Made by a program: the position numbers and the translations under genes
Source: Solea solea
Taxonomy: Eukaryota > Chordata > Actinopteri > Pleuronectiformes > Soleidae
Assembly: GCF_958295425.1 (NCBI RefSeq)
Contig: NC_081154.1
Span: forward strand, 3,879,139 to 3,943,138
Length of the DNA stretch: 64,000 bases
Direction: 5' to 3'
The notes under the pieces: generated by a model
What the model saw: the letters and a program-made list of their open reading frames with translations, nothing else
Told to the model about the DNA's origin: nothing
The model's database searches: none
Shown: positions 1 to 32,548 of the stretch, piece after piece
How the letters are laid out: every line of letters starts with the position of its first letter
Numbering within the stretch: position 1 is the stretch's first letter

Positions 1-1089
1 CACAAACCAAATCACTGCCTCACGCACATGTTAAAAAACACTCTGTCCTGTCCTCACATCCTTTTGTCTTCTGCATATTTTATTTCTTTACGTTATCACA
101 AAGTCCCAAATCTCCAGAGACTTTCAGAAGTCAGAATTTAAATGAAAACACACCTTAAAACAGCTTTAAAAAAAGATGGAGCTTTGCCAATTGATCCTCA
201 GGACGTGTATCGTATGTTGTCTGGCGTTTATGTCATTTAGTGAATTGTTAATGCGTCTTTACCATGAACGCAAGGTCATTTACAGAGACTGTTTTCAAAG
301 TCGAGAGAGAGAAGATTGACGCTTGTGTTTATAGCTCCAGTCGCCTGAAGGAAAATTGCCTTTGTGAACGTAGGGAGTTTTTGTGCCTTTTTGTTTTGTG
401 TCTTTGGTGAGCACCATGACCATGTTACGTTACAGTGGTTTGCCTTTTTACACCGCTCCTTTCAGTCTCTCTTGCAGACTCTCTGATGATCACATTGATG
501 CCTGCATGGGGCGAAACTGGAGAAATGTGCAGAGTCAGAGTCTAGACTGTCAAAATTCACCCACAGGTAGAATTCATCGGGGTGTCGTGTTATGCTGTTG
601 TTTGTCTACTGCTGAGTCTTTTGACCTGAGAGTGAAAGAGAGTGGCTTTTCACTGCAGAGGTCGTAGTGGTTTTTTTTTGTACTAGTAGAAATGATATGG
701 CAGACTGATCACACAGTTAACCAGGAGAAAAGATCCGTCACTGATGCAACTTCAACTGTCCTCTATAGTGGCACCAGTCAATACAGGTGGCTGAAGCTGA
801 ACTATATGATTTCATGAGCTATCTGTGGACATCGCAGCATTGCAGATTCCACAGTACCTGCATGGCAACAATGGCCCCCAGAATGACTAATCTGTACGAC
901 ATTATGCTCCCAAACTCTACAGATTAGTTTCACAGCGTCTTCACTTGAAGCAAAGATCACCTCTGCTAAAATGATGGGAAGCAAAAAAAGAATAGACACA
1001 TTCAAGAAAGAACACATGGAGCTAAATCTAACGTCCTGCACAAATCCTGTCCTAACTTTTGACCGGTCAAACTATACAGTTTGTTTACA

Positions 1090-1290
1090 TGCATGTTAAA
1101 AGTCCAATTCTAGCCGGACTAAGACAATAATTCAGTTTTATTAATGTCATGTAAACACGTTAGTCCGACTAGAATCGAGCTAATACTAGTCGGACTATCG
1201 TACCTAGATAATGCGATAAAGCATAGTCCAATTACTCCTGCATTTATACGCTTAGTCAGACTGGAGTGAGACTTGGCGTTCTGCACATGC
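1090..1290. mobile_element. MITE-like repeat, TAGTCCGACTA family
   Basis: The segment carries several direct and inverted copies of AGTCCGACTA, next to catgtaaacacgttagtcc. A second copy lies at about 22450-22590 in a gucy2c intron. Ends are approximate. Confidence 0.55.
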
Positions 1291-2494
1291 ACCAGTAAAA
1301 ACCATAATGCCAGGACATCAAGGAAGGCTTTGACGGCTGCGTTTCCTCTGGATATGATTATTATACCCATGAATATCCGCGAAATATTAAAGGCTTTTAT
1401 TTTCTTGAATCCAAGATCATTTTGGTTGCCTTCTTAATGACGTTGATGCGTCTCTGCTCAGGGGTTCTGGACTGTTTTTTTTAAATTAACCCCCCAGTAA
1501 CACACATATTTACACTGTGTTTGACTGTTATAATGAGATGAGCGGCACCTCTGCTGCCCCCGCTGTTCATTCTGCCCAAGCTATCCTTGTGCCATCCCGA
1601 GCCAATTACATGACGTAGCTTCGATACCCAGATAACATTTGGTCAGCGGGTGTAACACAGTAGCTGTTTGTATATAACCATGTAACTGTATTACCACGGC
1701 TCTGTGACTTATTGTTTCATATTAAAACCAGAGTGATTTTACTTTTAAATCCTTAAATCCAGCCTGAATTCCACCAACATGCCTGAACTCACTGTCGGTA
1801 TCTGTGTAATATGAGGTATTGGCAGGCACCAAGATTTTTTATATTTGATTAAATAGCACAGTGTTGTGTGGACTTGCCTTTTTGTTTCCATTAGGAAACT
1901 TTCAGACGCCTCTATGAGGCCAAACAGTAAGACATTTTAATTGCGTCAATGGGGGGGGGGGATTTTACAAAAACAAGACAATGAACTGAGAACTTCAGAG
2001 GTCTTTCTGTTAATTTCTGTTAACGCAAAGCTTTTTAAACCACCGTGGTAGAGTTTAAGGCACATGATATCAAATGTGTTTGTCAGTGCAGGGCGGCTCG
2101 ACGCCTCCTACATCAAAAAATGTCAGCAACACTGTCATTGGTTCAGCCAGACCATCTGTGCTGTGCAGAATGATCTCCAATTAGAAAATCACACTTCTCT
2201 CAGCTCAGAATAACATGAACAATAATTTCAGCATCTACATAACAATGGGTGCATCTGTGTCAGGAAGTCGCCGCATTAACCCATATATGTTTTTCTTTTA
2301 TAAAACTTTATACATGACAGAACTAGTTTGTTCACATTTTTTCATGGAACAGGAACGAGTGCATTCATCACACACAAGGCAACAGTGTGTCAGACCTTTA
2401 TAGAATTACAACTCCATAAGTATTTGTTCTAGTATTTTAAGACAGGAAGGAAAAGCCATTTTATAAGTTGCGAGAACTTTTCACTAAGAATAAA

Positions 2495-2842
2495 GCCGTG
2501 TTTCCATCACGGTACGGTTCGGTTTGGAACGGTCAAACCCTCGGCCAGGCTCACGTTTCGACTGAGAACAGTACATTTACTTGGAAGGAGGGGTGTGTGC
2601 TGTGCCCTAATTATTTGAGAGAATATTTTAGAGAATATAGAGAATAGACTGCGGCCGTTGAAGAACCACCGGTCGCAAGGGAGTGATGCTTTTCCGTCGC
2701 CCAATCAGCTGACTGTCGTGGGTCTAGCTCCACCCATATCAGGGTACTGAAATATGTAATGGTAGGGGCCGCTCATTTTAGTACGATTCCTAATTGAAAC
2801 ACAAAAAAACTAGACCGTTCCACTCGGTGGAAACAGGTGATA
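2495..2842. mobile_element. MITE-like repeat with GTTTCCA / TGGAAAC ends
   Basis: It begins gtgtttccatcacggtacgg and ends with ccactcggtggaaac, an inverted match to the start. It lies in the kctd17 intron and has no coding content. Confidence 0.5.
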
Positions 2843-3306
2843 AGACCGCCCTGGATTGACTGATGAATGTTGATCCAAACAGAGGGGAATTCTACTGCTC
2901 AAGAAACCCCCTGCTTGTTCAGCAGTTTGATGGGTAAACACTTCTTACCCCCCGACCCCCCAATGCATACACACAAACGCTCCCTCGCTTTCAGATAAAG
3001 TCACCGCATACAAAGAAAGTTTACTCATCCCTCCAAATGGAGACAAATGCTGACAGAATAATAACAATAAAATCAACCCCAAACTTTCACACTGCAGCTT
3101 TAAAGTTAATGTTCTAAAGCTGCAAATAACTCTGTCACTGAGAATAACCGCTAACTGTGTGTGTGTGTGTGTGTGTGTGTGTTTGTGAGAGCAACAACAT
3201 GGCCGTGACACATTTAGGAAGCTCTTCCTTAGCATCGTCATGCCCGCACTGTCAAGTCAAGTCACGTCGATGAGGCACAGCTCTCTTCCACCGGCAGCTC
3301 TCTCTC

Positions 3307-3374
3307 TGTGTGTGTGTGTCTGTGTGTGTCTGTGTGTGTCTGTGTGTGTCTGTGTGTGTGTGTGTGTGTGTGTG
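3307..3374. repeat. (TGTGTGTGTC)n / (TG)n microsatellite
   Basis: Four perfect 10-bp units followed by pure TG. Simple repeat in a kctd17 intron. Confidence 0.95.
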
Positions 3375-5517
3375 CTCATGCTCCATGCTACAGTCACAGC
3401 CCTTCTATGGACTAATCACTGTGATTTTTCAATGCTGACACACACACATACACGCACACACAGCGCTTTCTATACAAGCTGCCTCTTGATTTTCACATCC
3501 TGTCCCTCGGTTCTGTCCCTTTAGCCTCTGTGTATTTCCTTGTCACGCACACACACACACACACACAGCAGTATTCCATGCATCCTCATTCTCTGTCTGT
3601 GTCCCACTGTCTCTTCATGCGTCTTTATGTGTAGTGTGTGTGTGCAAGTTTCCCTGACCTTCATTTCTAACAGGACAGCAGTGTGTTTTTTTTGGGTTTT
3701 TGTTGGCGATAAGTCATCATATTTGTCCTCCGCCAGTCTCTGTGTCCTCTCCTCGCAGTGCTTTACAGTCAGAACCAGTCCACTCATGTTTGTCGGTGTC
3801 TTCATTACTGCAGTCAATTCACGTCTCTCACTGTGGACGCCTCTTCAGAATGCAAAGATTGGCTGGAGTCAGAAATGACCGCCAGGGACAACGATGGGCT
3901 GACATTACACCATCTGTCATTAAAAAACAAATGTGTATTCCATATAGCATTTATATGGACTTGTTTTCTCAAAGCCTACCAGGAAGTGACAGTATATTGA
4001 ATAGCCACTAGGGGGCAACTCTGCTGGTTGCAAGTCATTTAGAATGGAAGTCTTGGAGAAAATGAGGCCACGGAAACGTAAAGGATATTTTTCTTTTCTT
4101 CACGCTGACTTCAGTTACTTTTCATTGACAGTAGTTGGTTTCTTTTCGAAAAATACAGTTTCAAGTCCCCTAAAACGCCAAAACCTAATATCCACCTAAA
4201 CCTGTTTCCGTGTGGACGGCCCCTGACCGATACCGAATCCCACCTCTAGTCTATGAACATGAGTTAGCTGAACGTCAACATGGCGTTGTTGTGAATCCTC
4301 CGCCTGTTTACGTTTGTTTTACAACCCACTAAGCTGTGTGTTATTGACAAATAATCAGTTAACGTGACCCTTTCACGACCCCTTTCATACAGTGATGCAC
4401 ACATCCCTGTGCTTGAAACTCTGCATGTGAAGACCCTGTATGTGTTTATATGGATTTCTTCTTCAGCAGCAGCCGTTCTTTTGTGAGCTCGGCTCTAAAA
4501 GTTTGCCTTAAGCGGTCATCACGAGGAAGAGCAGGGTCTGTGTATTTGTGCGTGTGCGTACAGTATGTTGGAGGATAATAGTCGTGACATAACAGCTGAA
4601 GTAGCCTGGAGGTAGGGACAGAAGCTGTGGACATACAGTACTGCGTAAAAGTCTTAGGCTACCGTTAGATTTGTTGTTTCTGCAACGCTATAATAACACA
4701 TTTTTCAGATTAAAAATCAGCTTCTACGGGTTAAAATGTCAAGTGTTTAGTCAGTGAGATCTACTCTTACACATATAAGACTGTGAAAAAGGTATTTTAC
4801 TCAATACATGCTTGAGCATCACACACACAGACTCATTGATAGTTTGCTTATATATAAGATGAACTTTTTGTCACATCATTCCACTCCAAATGTCAGTGAT
4901 CACAGAGTTTGATGGACATAGGAACAACAAAGCTTTTTGTACAGTACTCAAAAACTGTCACAGCAGGAAGATCTCAAGGGACGAGTAAAATGGCAGCATT
5001 GTGTTTAAAAGCAACAACAATGTTTAATAGAAAAGCAGGAAACTGTTAACTGACAAAATCTTAACAGTTAACTACCAGTTAACACATCATATTGTTTAAT
5101 TTAGTCATTTTAACGTTCTACAGGTATTTTTATTTCTCAAAAGAAATGTAAAACATGACGTCATTTGTTCTCTCTGGGACTTTTATTTTGAAGGGGAAGT
5201 CATAAGCAAGTGTATCTGGCTGGCGTGCGTCCAGTGTGGGCAGCCAAAGCTGCATACTTAAGATGAAAATAGCCAACCAGGATGTTTTTTTTCCCTCTCT
5301 CTCAAGCCAGTGAACTTTTATGTATAAAAATAGAAAAAAAAACAATCACAACAAGGCTCGACTTTGCTTGAGGAACTTGACAAACACACTGTTATTTCTC
5401 TTTTATTACCATAAAAACACAAAGAGGCTTACGTCAGGAATCTGAATACATGCAGTGACTGTTATGGTGATGCTATAATGGACAGTGTGTGTGTGTGTGA
5501 TTCCTCCTCTGTAACAG

Positions 5518-9268
<3,751 letters not shown>

Positions 9269-10998
9269 GGGAGTCATGTTTCTTTGTTCCAGAGAGAGGT
9301 GGGAATGGGTGAGGAACTGTGCGATAGATGTGCAAGTACAGTAGATCGACCTTAGATTTTAGTGTGTGTGTTTTTGTTTTTTTTTGTACGTGTGTGTGTG
9401 TGTGTGATGTCGACAGAAATCCGCGCTCTGTTTCATGACACTGAATCTGAGTTTTGAGCTCTGAATCTGGACAAAATAAAAATTGCCTCAGAAAAAAACA
9501 ACCCCTGCAGTTCAAATTCGGCTTCATGTTTAAACTCGTGTCCGTCAGACCTGTGGGAAAAGTTGTTGTGTATGCCGTCAAAAATAATCCTAATCCCATC
9601 TGTACTGTAATGATGCTGTTGTAGAGATGCTCGTGGGGCTTTAGCTGCTTTTATCTGCAGACTCATTGAGTGACAGCGTCAACGCGGGCAACGGAACTCA
9701 CATCTTTATCTTTCAACATTAAAAACAACATTAACATTAAACATTAAAAACAATAACTTACTGATTTTAGAGCTGATTATCTCTTCTAGTGAGTTTTTAG
9801 TAGGGCTACAAGATAATATATCGATATTTTATCTATACTGTGATTCGTGACAGTATAGATGGATTGGATATGGATTTTGGATATTGTCATATAGGTAACT
9901 TCCTGGTTTTAAAGGCCGTTTCATTGATAATCATCATCATTTATTATATCCAATTTAGTGAAATACACCAGATATTAAATATAAATGAAATATTATACAT
10001 AATTATTTGTGTTATTGCAGAATCGGACCATATTTGTAGTGAATTTCAGTGTGTTTCAATTGAGATTATTTTGTCCGGAATTGTGATATGACTTGCGATA
10101 TCAGGGGGAATGGCAATGTTTACATCACTATTGAAATGCAAGGAGTTGTTGTATTCTTGCATTTGTGAGCGCGAAATTTTGCAAACCGAAAATGTACGCG
10201 TGACAGACGTTAGGTGAAAAAACGTGGAAAATTGAAAGTGAGAGGGCCTAAAAAGTGACGCAAAAAAACTTCTATTTGTACTCCTTTTCATTCGAAAAAT
10301 CATATTTAAAACGATTGCTGTGTGATATTTGTGCAGCTCTGTGAGAAACAAAGACTGTAGGATGAGACAAAAACAATGACTTCTTCAGCCCTAGACTAAA
10401 GTAGAATAAAGAACAGTATCAGCAGTGCGCTGAGCTGTTTTTACAGTTTAATAAATCACTTTTTTCCTACGGCCTACAACGTGATTTTCTCCTAATTGAC
10501 CAGTAAATAAAAACGTCACGTTTCTACTCACTGTCATAAGGACCTGCTCCAGCTTCTATACCACACACACACACACGGAGGAGGATATTGATTGAGCGCT
10601 GTCGCTCTGAGGGCTCTCATTACCGGTTGCTGTGACATGAAATATCCCTGACCTTTTTTGGTGCAGCAGTAGCGTTAGATGTCCTCCTCGGTCTGTGTAC
10701 ACGCTCTATTCTCAGTCACCCTCACCACCACATATAACGTATATGGAAGAAATAAGTCAATGTTCAAGGCTACACAAAGACACGTAACCTTAACGAGGAT
10801 TTCTGTTGACGTCACCCAGCCGTGCACGTTAGTAAAGCTCTCATCCGTCACCATCATCATCATCACCATTATCACCATCTTCACAGCCAAACGTAGATCA
10901 TCATCAAAAACAGTTTTTCTATTTGTTTGAAATTCAGATTGCAATGATTCCGCACTGACTAACGTCTTTTTTCTTTTCTTTCTTCCTTCATTTCACAG
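9269..10998 (+). other. kctd17 intron or 3' UTR with a MITE-like repeat
   Basis: No coding signal. About 9800-10340 is a degenerate MITE-like copy: it begins GGGCTACAAGATA, ends TGTGCAGCTCT and has ATATCGATA-type internal sequence. Related cgatatc-rich pieces occur near 20.95-21.07 kb and 40.92-41.0 kb. If the Glu-rich exon ends the message, this stretch is 3' UTR; if the 10999 exon is used, it is intron. Confidence 0.55.
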
Positions 10999-11028
10999 CT
11001 TTTCCAGCTCCATGGCTCAAGGATATAA
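10999..11028 (+). CDS. kctd17: kctd17 alternative terminal exon (short KCTD5-like tail)
   Basis: A strong acceptor (ttcttccttcatttcacag) is followed in phase 0 by ten codons, LFQLHGSRI-stop. Joined to the KTK end of the previous exon this resembles the ILQERGSRM terminus of KCTD2 and KCTD5 and, as I recall, a short human KCTD17 isoform. It therefore looks like the ancestral C-terminus kept as an alternative last exon. The exon is short, so the call rests on acceptor quality, phase and the matching G-S-R ending. Confidence 0.7.
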   Translation, partial: LFQLHGSRI

Positions 11029-11620
11029 AGGAGGTTTAAGTCCACGTTATACGCGTCCATATACGGTTATATATCATTTTGTTTATGTGTAGCGTCAAGG
11101 GACCGCAGAAAAATAACATACCACAAGCTTAGTAACTGATAACCAAAGATCCAGAGGATAAAAGCTGGTGCTTAACTACACACTGACAGACAATATAAGA
11201 TCTGCCTGAAGGAAAATCGACACGGTATTGATTACATAGAGAGACGCTGCAGCTGCTTTCTGCTGCTGCTGCTGCTGCTGCTTTCTGCTGCTGCTGCTGT
11301 TGCGTCACTGTGACGAGGCAGAAACTGAAGACGGTGCCCGAAGAATTATGGATCATTATATTTCCTAATGTAAACACAGCCCAGCACAGTGGCATCAAAA
11401 TTAATCCAATATCCCAGACTCGCCGCTCGTTAAATAAGCCAGTGATGGATGCACTTGTTCCGCAGACTTTGTACTTAAGGACGTTATTTTTATTCCTGTA
11501 GCTTCTCGGTTTTTTTTTTGTGTAGAGACCAAAGTCTTAATCCTGCCTTTTTGTTTTATTGTATATGAGGTTGGTCATTTAGTCTGAACATGCTTTAATC
11601 TCACGTGGTTTCGACTGGCT

Positions 11621-11887
11621 TTAAAGGTGATATATGTAAAGTATGTACAGCAGGTTTTATGACGACCTCTCCTCTTTTTCCAAGGCTTTTTTAGGTTTAT
11701 TGTTCAGTATTTCCAACATTTAGCAACTTAGCTGCACAAAACCAAAACATAAACACAGTTCACCGCCTGCAAATGAAAATGTATTTATTTTGCCATCAGT
11801 TAAACACGTTTCCCTGCTCTCACGTGACACACCGTGGTCAATTCTATGTCTTAATAATCATACATTTCTCACATATATCACCTTTAA
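11621..11887. mobile_element. piggyBac-like MITE (TTAA ends)
   Basis: TTAAAGGTGATATATGT at 11621-11637 is perfectly inverted at 11871-11887. The 267-bp element is thus bounded by TTAA, the target site of piggyBac elements, followed by 13-bp inverted repeats. There is no coding capacity. Confidence 0.75.
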
Positions 11888-12457
11888 AATTGACCGAGGC
11901 TGTGAAGAGTCCACACAATTCGACATTTAACGCCCTCTGCTGGCAAACTACAGGAACTTCACGTCAATGGTTCCCCTGCCAACGTCTGTGGAACTGCCCC
12001 AACTCCATAGTGTGTAATTGCATGCAATGAAATTAGCTCAAAGAATGAATTCTTAGTGTCCAGTAGGTAAATACTGCTCGGGATGTAGTTGTTGAATGTC
12101 AGAAATCAGTTCATATAATATGAATTGTTTAAAAAAAAAAAAAAAATGCACTCTGTGATGTTCCTGGACTACACGGGACAGAGACAAATATGTGGGACAC
12201 GTGTGTCCAACAGCGATGTCGCTCCAACGATATTACATTTTAAATAACAACAACAAAAACCAGACGGACACAGGATACACACAAATGATGCAATAAGCAG
12301 TTTTAGTCACAGTTAGACAATCGATCAGCAAACATCGTCAACCTTTTCATGACGGAATTAAAAAAAAACAACAACCTATGTCGCAGAATACAATATGACG
12401 TGTGTGTGTCTCTGTGTGCGTTTAAGATAAAGTGTCGTGTCTATTTGTAGCGTTCAA

Positions 12458-13310
12458 GGTCCAGTGTGTAACATTATAGTATGTTTATGTAACACTGTAA
12501 TGTCTTTACACGTGGGATCGCGGGATTTGTAGTAGTCGTCATCCAATAGTGACAAATACACACAGTAAAATACCAAAAAAAGCAAAAGATAACATGTCAG
12601 TGCTGTCACTTTTTTCCAAAACTTAAGTTTAAAAGAATAATATATTGTTCCTTTTAAAGATAAACAGCATTCACAGCATTATTTATTACTAATTATGATT
12701 TTACGGTAAATTATGTGAGGTTAATCCCATCTATTTTGCCTCTTCTTCTGCTGTAGTCAGATGGAGCTAACAGCTAAGCTAACAGGTGACTCAGCAGATT
12801 ATTTTAGACCGGGTAATACTTTGCTTTTCGGATGCTTTCGTCCGTTCAGGAGGATGGTTACGATTTCCTGCTTCCTCCCATATTTCAAAACGTGTGGTTA
12901 AGAATTTTTTCTGAGAACAAACGAAACTTCACGTCTTGTTTTTTTCCGATGTGTTCAAAAGTGGATCCAACGTCAACCTTTGCTCACTGCACCCTCTGCT
13001 GGAACACAGGGTAATTACACCAAAAACAGACCGAGGTGCTTCTACGTTTGAGTGAATATGTGCATTTTCGGTTAAAACGTGACAGCCCTAAAACCCACTG
13101 GTTAACTAGTACAGTAGTACCTAATATTTCCTCACTCTTATTACAAGTTTGATTCCTGTGTGGAACGTCCGCTCTCTCTCTCTCTCTCTCTCTGACCAAT
13201 CAGTGGCCGGCAGTCTGTCTGTGATGACGTCACATTTTAGTATTGACTCTAAAACAACAACAAAAAGTACCAAACACTATCTTGTACATAGCCGAGCTAC
13301 ACACTGGACC
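12458..13310. mobile_element. MITE or deleted DNA transposon with 13-bp inverted ends
   Basis: GGTCCAGTGTGTA at 12458-12470 is perfectly inverted at 13298-13310. Single ends of the same family occur near 20.13 kb and 58.39 kb, some next to TTAA. The interior (853 bp in all) has no long ORF. Confidence 0.65.
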
Positions 13311-14306
13311 TATAAACTAGAAACACATAATATGCACCTTTTAAGATCCTCGCAATACCTTCTTTGCAGGATTATGAAACTACGGTAAATGTTAAAAATA
13401 AAAATAAAAATAGCGGAAGCTACACATAGTCATTGTGCTTATGATAATCATTACATGATGTTATTTGGGGGGAAAAGACTGAAAGAGACGTTTGTGATTG
13501 TGTTAATGTTTATTGTTTCTCTGATCATTCGGTGCCTTGCGTTCAAGCAAAAATCCACGCGTCCGAAGATCAGTGCGTGGCAATGATCACAGGTGTCGAG
13601 TTCGTTTTGAGTTAACGTTTAAAACGTGTAACATTTAACATTCTTCCAGCACACGAGCGCGCTGAGAGCTTTGATTTGTTAAAGATTAGAACGCAGACAG
13701 TGGAGTTTGCTGTTTATAGCAGCTTTTGTAGAAGGTTCTTGCCATTTTGTATAAATTGTCACACCTTTGTGGTTTTTTTTTGTAAATTTTTTTGTTTTCT
13801 TCTAATTTATTCTTATGGGGGTTTAATGTTACGGGAGGGTCGATGTCATCACGGGGGGGACGTTTTTCCTCAGAGTTTCACTGAAAATGCTCGTTATTGT
13901 CTTTGTTCACGTGTAAAATGCTGTTAAACAGATGTCGTTTTTCTATTAAATGGAACATGTTCGTAGGTCAGTTTTTATAAACCTCAAGTCTGCCTGTCCA
14001 GACGCCGCGTTTGGTTTGCTGGATTCAATCTTATCGACACTTGTACAATATCGTGTTTTCCACATGATATTTAAACGTGTAAAAGTTTATATAGAGGTTT
14101 ATTAATCTGTACAAATCTTTGTTTTTGTTTTTTTCCAATGCTGGATTTTCCTGTTTTCTGCTGTTTTCTCGTTAACAAAAACAATGTGACACATGAAATG
14201 TAAAGGCCTCGGATAAAAAGAAAAAACAACTGTATTTCATTAGAGCCTGAACAGCACATATTTTTTTGTTTATTTGTTGTTTTTTTATATTGTTTATGAA
14301 TGTCAC

Positions 14307-14312
14307 AATAAA
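14307..14312 (+). promoter_or_regulatory. poly(A) signal AATAAA, probable kctd17 3' end
   Basis: Canonical AATAAA on the plus strand, followed by T-rich and GT sequence. It is the last good plus-strand signal before the oppositely oriented gucy2c. Confidence 0.5.
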
Positions 14313-14654
14313 ACTTCATTTCCCTTTTGGTTTAAAATACAGATTTGAATCTCTGATTCTTTCACGTGACACAGGATTCTTATGGAAAATGTATTGATTT
14401 AGACTCTCAACAGATATTAATATATGACATTTCTGTCACGTGAGCACAACTACTGCAGTTACACTGCGCCTTCAGAATAAGAGCACGACCCACATCGTCT
14501 CATGCAGGTGTATATAAATATAAATATGCAAAGCATGAACAGGAAAGTGAATTAAAAACAATGAGATATGGTTCAGTGTTTCTTTGAAGCTTTGATTTGA
14601 CGGTAAGACTTTCAAAGAAGGAAAGAAAAAAAACGGGTTAAGACCAGAAAAGTG

Positions 14655-14660
14655 TTTATT
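14655..14660 (-). promoter_or_regulatory. poly(A) signal, candidate gucy2c 3' end
   Basis: TTTATT on plus reads AATAAA on minus, about 510 bp past the gucy2c stop codon. Another TTTATT lies near 14868. If this one is used, the gucy2c and kctd17 messages end within about 350 bp of each other. Confidence 0.4.
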
Positions 14661-15167
14661 TAAAGTAAATTTGCTGTTACTTCTATTTTCTCTAACATTT
14701 TATCATATTAAGAATAAATAAAATAAAGAGAGAAAAATATCAAGTTAAACTGACAATTCTAATTTCTTGCAGGGAAGGGTCGAGTGCATAGAAGCAAATT
14801 TTAAAAGGTTTTTTTGTCAGTAAAACACCATTTCCTGTGAATTCTTCACTAATTCCATCATTCATTCATTTATTCATTCACGAAAGTATAAAACTACCTA
14901 AAGTCAAGGTCTTTACTGCAAGTAATAACCTTAGCTACTTTTTTTGAAAAAGACGCTCATGTGTCCAAACCAGCATTAAGAAGATTTAATTATTAACATT
15001 AAATTCAACACCAGGTATTATTTCTGTGCTTAATTTCGTATATATATATATACACACACACATTTGACATCTTTTCACCTTGTAAACATGTTCACAGTCC
15101 TCCCTTCTCTCTGCCTCCCCCTGCTGGTTCCCCCCCCACACTCCCACTGAACAGCGTCAGCTCTCTC

Positions 15168-31560
<16,393 letters not shown>

Positions 31561-31650
31561 GATCACAATCTTCTCAGGTGCCCCAGTGTCCTGCACTTGT
31601 GAGCGGTTGAATTCAATGCATGGTCTCCTCTTTCCTCTTCCATCCAAGAC

Positions 31651-31670
31651 GTTATTATTTTATTTTTTAT
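31651..31670 (-). promoter_or_regulatory. AT-rich TATA-like box upstream of gucy2c
   Basis: On minus the sequence is ataaaaaataaaataataac, about 100 bp before the start codon. It could be a TATA box or a caudal-type (CDX) site; mammalian GUCY2C is driven by CDX2 and HNF4. Base composition is the only direct evidence. Confidence 0.3.
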
Positions 31671-31914
31671 CCCACACCACTGACGTCCACACTGAGTCTG
31701 TGTGCTCCTCTCTCTCTCACTCTTCTTGTGTGTTATCACTGGCCTGCCACAGCAAGTTGTTAATATACAACCTGTAAAGACACACAGGCAGAGCCATATA
31801 ACCCTCACTATTGTTGTTGCGTAAGTACATGATGGAACACACACAGAGACACACAACAGACACATTAAGAGAGAACTGATTTTAATTGGTTGGTAACAAA
31901 CACAGTTTGTATTG

Positions 31915-32085
31915 TCAGGGCGAGTTGTCTTTCGACTGGAAGGTTTTGGGTTCAATTCCTGGCTCTATATGTGTCTTTGAGCACGACACTTAACCCCATG
32001 TTGAAGCGTGTGAATGGCGAAACTGTAGTGTAAAGCAGATCATCAAGACTAGAACAGCTCTATATAAATACAGCCCATAATAACT
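31915..32085 (+). mobile_element. tRNA-derived SINE copy (plus)
   Basis: Head gggcgagttgtctttcgact, B-box gggttcaattcc, body cacttaaccccatg, tail aacagctctatataaatac. It lies just upstream of gucy2c. Confidence 0.68.
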
Positions 32086-32548
32086 TTAATAACAGGCTGA
32101 TTCTTTACACTTCTGGTCACACAAACGTTGTTGTACAGCAGCAGACAACACTGGGTGCCACTCCTGCCACTCATGTACCTAATAAAGTGGCAGATAATTG
32201 AAAATTTAATAAGGTCGTTAGGAAGTCTGAATTAGAGGCAACACGAAAAACGCGTCTGTGTGCGTCTGTGTGTACATGCGTAGATGTTCTCTGTATGCGT
32301 CGGACGGGAAATGGCTCGTAAATCTCTGCACGACAGTCGAGGGAAAAAGGAGAGAAAGGAGAAGAGCAAAGGTCGGCCGGGGTCATAAAAATAGCTTTCA
32401 CAGATAACGACCCTGTGTGTGATAACAGCTGACACCCTGCAGCACAGACTCCACACGTGACTCAGTGAAGGGAATTGATTCAGATGCTCATTACGATCAG
32501 CTGAGTGTGCACTCACTAAATATTCACCTTGATTAAATTGCTTTGTCG

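Larger units (their letters stand above)
1..5517 (+). other. kctd17 intron upstream of first visible exon
   Basis: No exon of the BTB N-terminus (expected NVGGT motif) is seen here. The stretch holds two MITE-like repeats (about 1.1-1.3 and 2.5-2.84 kb), GT/CA microsatellites (3156-3182, 3307-3374 with a 10-bp TGTGTGTGTC unit, and 3547-3568) and a short repeat near 4000-4040 that recurs near 36200. Confidence 0.6.
11029..14312 (+). other. kctd17: probable kctd17 3' UTR
   Basis: No other gene starts in this stretch. It is AT-rich and ends in a clear AATAAA at 14307-14312. It has been invaded by two TIR-bearing MITEs (11621-11887 and 12458-13310). UTR status is inferred from position and the poly(A) signal only. 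Confidence 0.5.
31561..32548. other. gucy2c upstream region
   Basis: Contains the TATA-like box, a SINE copy (31915-32085) and otherwise unremarkable unique sequence up to the long inverted repeat. No exon seen. Confidence 0.6.

Noticed and set aside
383..667. 94-residue plus frame near the window start, tested as the missing kctd17 first exon
   Set aside because: No BTB N-terminal sequence (no NVGGT-like motif) and no phase-compatible donor.
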